Origin: an uncultured Roseburia sp.
GTDB lineage: Bacteria; Bacillota; Clostridia; Lachnospirales; Lachnospiraceae
Direction of reading: 5' to 3'
Assembly: GCA_947088345.1 (NCBI GenBank)
Contig: CAMUGE010000001.1
Coordinates: 1 to 64,000 of the forward strand
DNA length: 64,000 nucleotides
In this document: positions 62,474 through 64,000 of the stretch, piece after piece
Position numbering within the stretch: the stretch's first letter is position 1
How the letters are laid out: every line of letters begins with the position of its first letter
Notes under the pieces: generated by a model
What the model was told of the DNA's origin: nothing
Database searches by the model: none
Seen by the model: only the letters and a program-made list of their open reading frames with translations
Program-made: the position numbers and the translations under genes

Positions 62474-63616
62474 GTGGGATTTCAGTCTGTTTTATCTATG
62501 TTTATGTTGTTTGTTGTGATACCGGTATGGATCGGGATGATCTGGGTGAGATTTTTGCGGATCAAAGACGGAGCGGAAGTATTTTTTATGGCGTGGATTA
62601 CGGGGATTGTGACGATGCTTGCAGTCGGGCAGATTGTACTTGTCCCAATGATTGCAGCAGAGTCAACGCTTTCGCTGGCGGTTTCGGTCATTAAAATGTT
62701 GTATACGGTATTCGCAGTTATTTCCTTTTATATTGTTCTGGGACGTTTTTTTACTCCCAGTGTAAAATCAGACATAGAAAACGCCCGTGGGACGATTGAT
62801 ACTGATATTAAGGGAGAGGACGCTGATGAGAAGCGCGGGGCTGTTAAGGAAAATGCTGGAAAGAAAAGCATATTTACGGCAGTATTTGGAGTGGCTGCCG
62901 CTCTTCTTATTTTTCTGCAGGCTTTTGTGCCGGCGTATTATCAGCACATTGACGATGACGATTCGCGTTTTGTGTCCGAGGAGGTTTCGGCGGTTGTGCA
63001 TGACACTATGCTCAAAGACGATCCCATCAGTGACCGGTTTATGTATTGGGATATGGGGGAGACGCGAAAAGATCTTGCTTCGCCGTGGACGATGTATGTC
63101 GCAGCGTGCTGCCGTATTGTAAATCTTGCGCCTGCTGTTTTTTCTCATACGTTGTTTCCTTTTTTTATGATTCCGATTTGCTATGCCGTTTTTTTTATGA
63201 TCGGCTGTATTTTGTTTCGGGACGACAGGGAAAAAGTGTTTTTATTTCTGATTTTTTTATCGGTCTTGCTGATCTGGGATTATACGTCGACACATACGAT
63301 AGGGTCGATGCTTCTGCTTCGGATCTGGCAGGGAAAAGCGCTTGCGGCCAGTTTTATCATACCGGTTTTGCTGCTGTTGTTTTACCGGATTTTGCAGCAA
63401 AAAGAGTCGGTGCGTGAAATGGCTCTGCTGCCGGTCGTATCGTTTGCCGGCTCTCTGGTATCGGGGATTGGGATTGTGATTGTTTCGATTCTGCTGGCAA
63501 TCTACGGTCTGGTTGATTTTATCTATTACAGGAATGGAAAGAAAACGCTTGCCATTTGGATGTCGGCAGCGCCATGCGGGGTCTATCTGGTCTATTATTT
63601 AAGTGGAATTGTTTAA
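62474..63616 (+). CDS. polytopic membrane protein (DUF6077-like)
   Basis: About 380 residues from the GTG at 62474, whose GGAGG is provided by the repeat element 5 bases earlier; an ATG at 62462 in the same frame lies inside that site. About nine membrane segments, with a variable acidic loop near residues 105-135 and YYQHIDDDDSRFVSEE near 160, a DDD motif like those of GT-C enzymes. The next gene starts 32 bases later. Possibly a glycan-modifying enzyme. Confidence 0.68.
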   Translation: MGFQSVLSMFMLFVVIPVWIGMIWVRFLRIKDGAEVFFMAWITGIVTMLAVGQIVLVPMIAAESTLSLAVSVIKMLYTVFAVISFYIVLGRFFTPSVKSDIENARGTIDTDIKGEDADEKRGAVKENAGKKSIFTAVFGVAAALLIFLQAFVPAYYQHIDDDDSRFVSEEVSAVVHDTMLKDDPISDRFMYWDMGETRKDLASPWTMYVAACCRIVNLAPAVFSHTLFPFFMIPICYAVFFMIGCILFRDDREKVFLFLIFLSVLLIWDYTSTHTIGSMLLLRIWQGKALAASFIIPVLLLLFYRILQQKESVREMALLPVVSFAGSLVSGIGIVIVSILLAIYGLVDFIYYRNGKKTLAIWMSAAPCGVYLVYYLSGIV

Positions 63617-63647
63617 ACGGCAAAAGCGGCAAAATGGGGGTGGAATC

Positions 63648-64000
63648 ATGCTGGCGGATTGTATCGCTGTTTGGGATAATTTTAAAAATTTTATAGGCGG
63701 CAGAGCCGGTATTTTTCACTGGCTTTTGTTTTGTACTGCCATGTTAGCTGTGCTTTTGCCAGGGAAGAGAGACCGCCGGCTGATGTTCTGGCCGACGGTA
63801 ATTGTACTGCTTTTTTTCTTTAATCCGTTTTTTTACCGGTTTGTGGGCAGCCGTTTTTTGTCTGGCGTTTACTGGCGTCTGATGTGGATGGCGCCAGTCG
63901 GTATTATTACGGCGTATGCCGCGGTAAGAGCAGTCTGTCGTCCAAACAGCCGCTTTTTGCGCGCGGCGGCGGGAGCGCTTGTCATTATCTGCGTGATCGT
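63648..64000 (+). CDS. membrane protein, cut by the window end
   Basis: An open frame from the ATG at 63648 (GGGGGTGG upstream) with no stop before 64000, so at least 117 residues. It starts MLADCIAVWDNFKNF and has at least three membrane segments (near 24-40, 45-60 and 88-105), with FNPFFYRFV and VYWRLMWM. It resembles DUF6077-type neighbours found in surface glycan loci. The real end lies beyond the window. Confidence 0.6.
   Translation, partial: MLADCIAVWDNFKNFIGGRAGIFHWLLFCTAMLAVLLPGKRDRRLMFWPTVIVLLFFFNPFFYRFVGSRFLSGVYWRLMWMAPVGIITAYAAVRAVCRPNSRFLRAAAGALVIICVI

Noticed and set aside
62474-64000. The last two membrane proteins as one gene split by a frameshift
   Set aside because: The second has its own ribosome binding site and ATG 32 bases after the first stop, and both start like independent membrane proteins.

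Overview
The window reads as a chromosome segment of a motile, low-to-moderate GC Firmicute, most likely a Lachnospiraceae member (class Clostridia). This rests on strong GGAGG ribosome binding sites, sigma-A type promoters, a cdaA-cdaR-glmM cluster, mbl-flhO-flhP and comFC-yvyF gene orders known from Firmicutes, a Crt-type crotonase, and an msm-like sucrose/alpha-galactoside operon. I saw no rRNA, tRNA, CRISPR array, prophage or intact insertion sequence. Most genes are on the + strand.

Layout. 1-2.6 kb: small accessory genes, a gene remnant and a secreted metallo-beta-lactamase-fold protein. 3-13.8 kb: cell-surface polysaccharide locus I, with two tandem double-domain GT2 enzymes, two single GT2 enzymes, a polyprenyl-phosphate sugar transferase, an LCP ligase and a polytopic membrane protein. 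13.9-22.1 kb: an HtrA protease, alpha-amylase, proC, crt, a secreted thioredoxin-like/Fn3 protein and mutY. 22.3-26.1 kb: glf, a GT2, a C_GCAxxG_C_C protein and a Gly/Asn/Tyr-rich DUF4190-like membrane protein. 26.1-34.9 kb: an AraC-regulated operon for uptake and phosphorolysis or hydrolysis of sucrose/raffinose-type sugars. 34.9-41 kb: a small regulator, mbl, flhO, flhP, a FlgJ-like protein and recD2. 41-44 kb: an ABC.X4-type ABC importer. 44.3-47 kb: comFC, yvyF and two membrane proteins. 47-51.1 kb: cdaA-cdaR-glmM-ptsH. 51.1-64 kb: surface polysaccharide locus II with rfbD, a GtrII-like protein, rfbB-A-C, a Wzm/Wzt-type exporter, a putative methyltransferase-kinase chain terminator, a second polyprenyl-phosphate sugar transferase and two membrane proteins, the last cut by the window edge.

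How the parts fit. dTDP-L-rhamnose (rfbA, B, C, D) and UDP-galactofuranose (glf) would feed the glycosyltransferases. Two initiating sugar transferases suggest two distinct glycans. In locus II the Wzt-like ATPase has a C-terminal carbohydrate-binding-type domain and is followed by a protein resembling a WbdD-type bifunctional methyltransferase/kinase. This suggests an ABC-dependent pathway with chain-terminus-coupled export in a Gram-positive.

The most unusual structure is a family of about 134-136 bp intergenic elements: a perfect tandem pair at 53.5 kb, single copies at 36.5 and 62.3 kb, and a truncated copy at 23.46 kb. In the full copies the unit runs from one start codon to the next. 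It contains a 17-codon ORF folded into a hairpin (extended to 44 codons in the 36.5 kb copy), two further hairpins with compensatory changes in the better-preserved copies, and a 3' ribosome binding site. In two cases the TAG at the element edge is the stop codon of the upstream gene.
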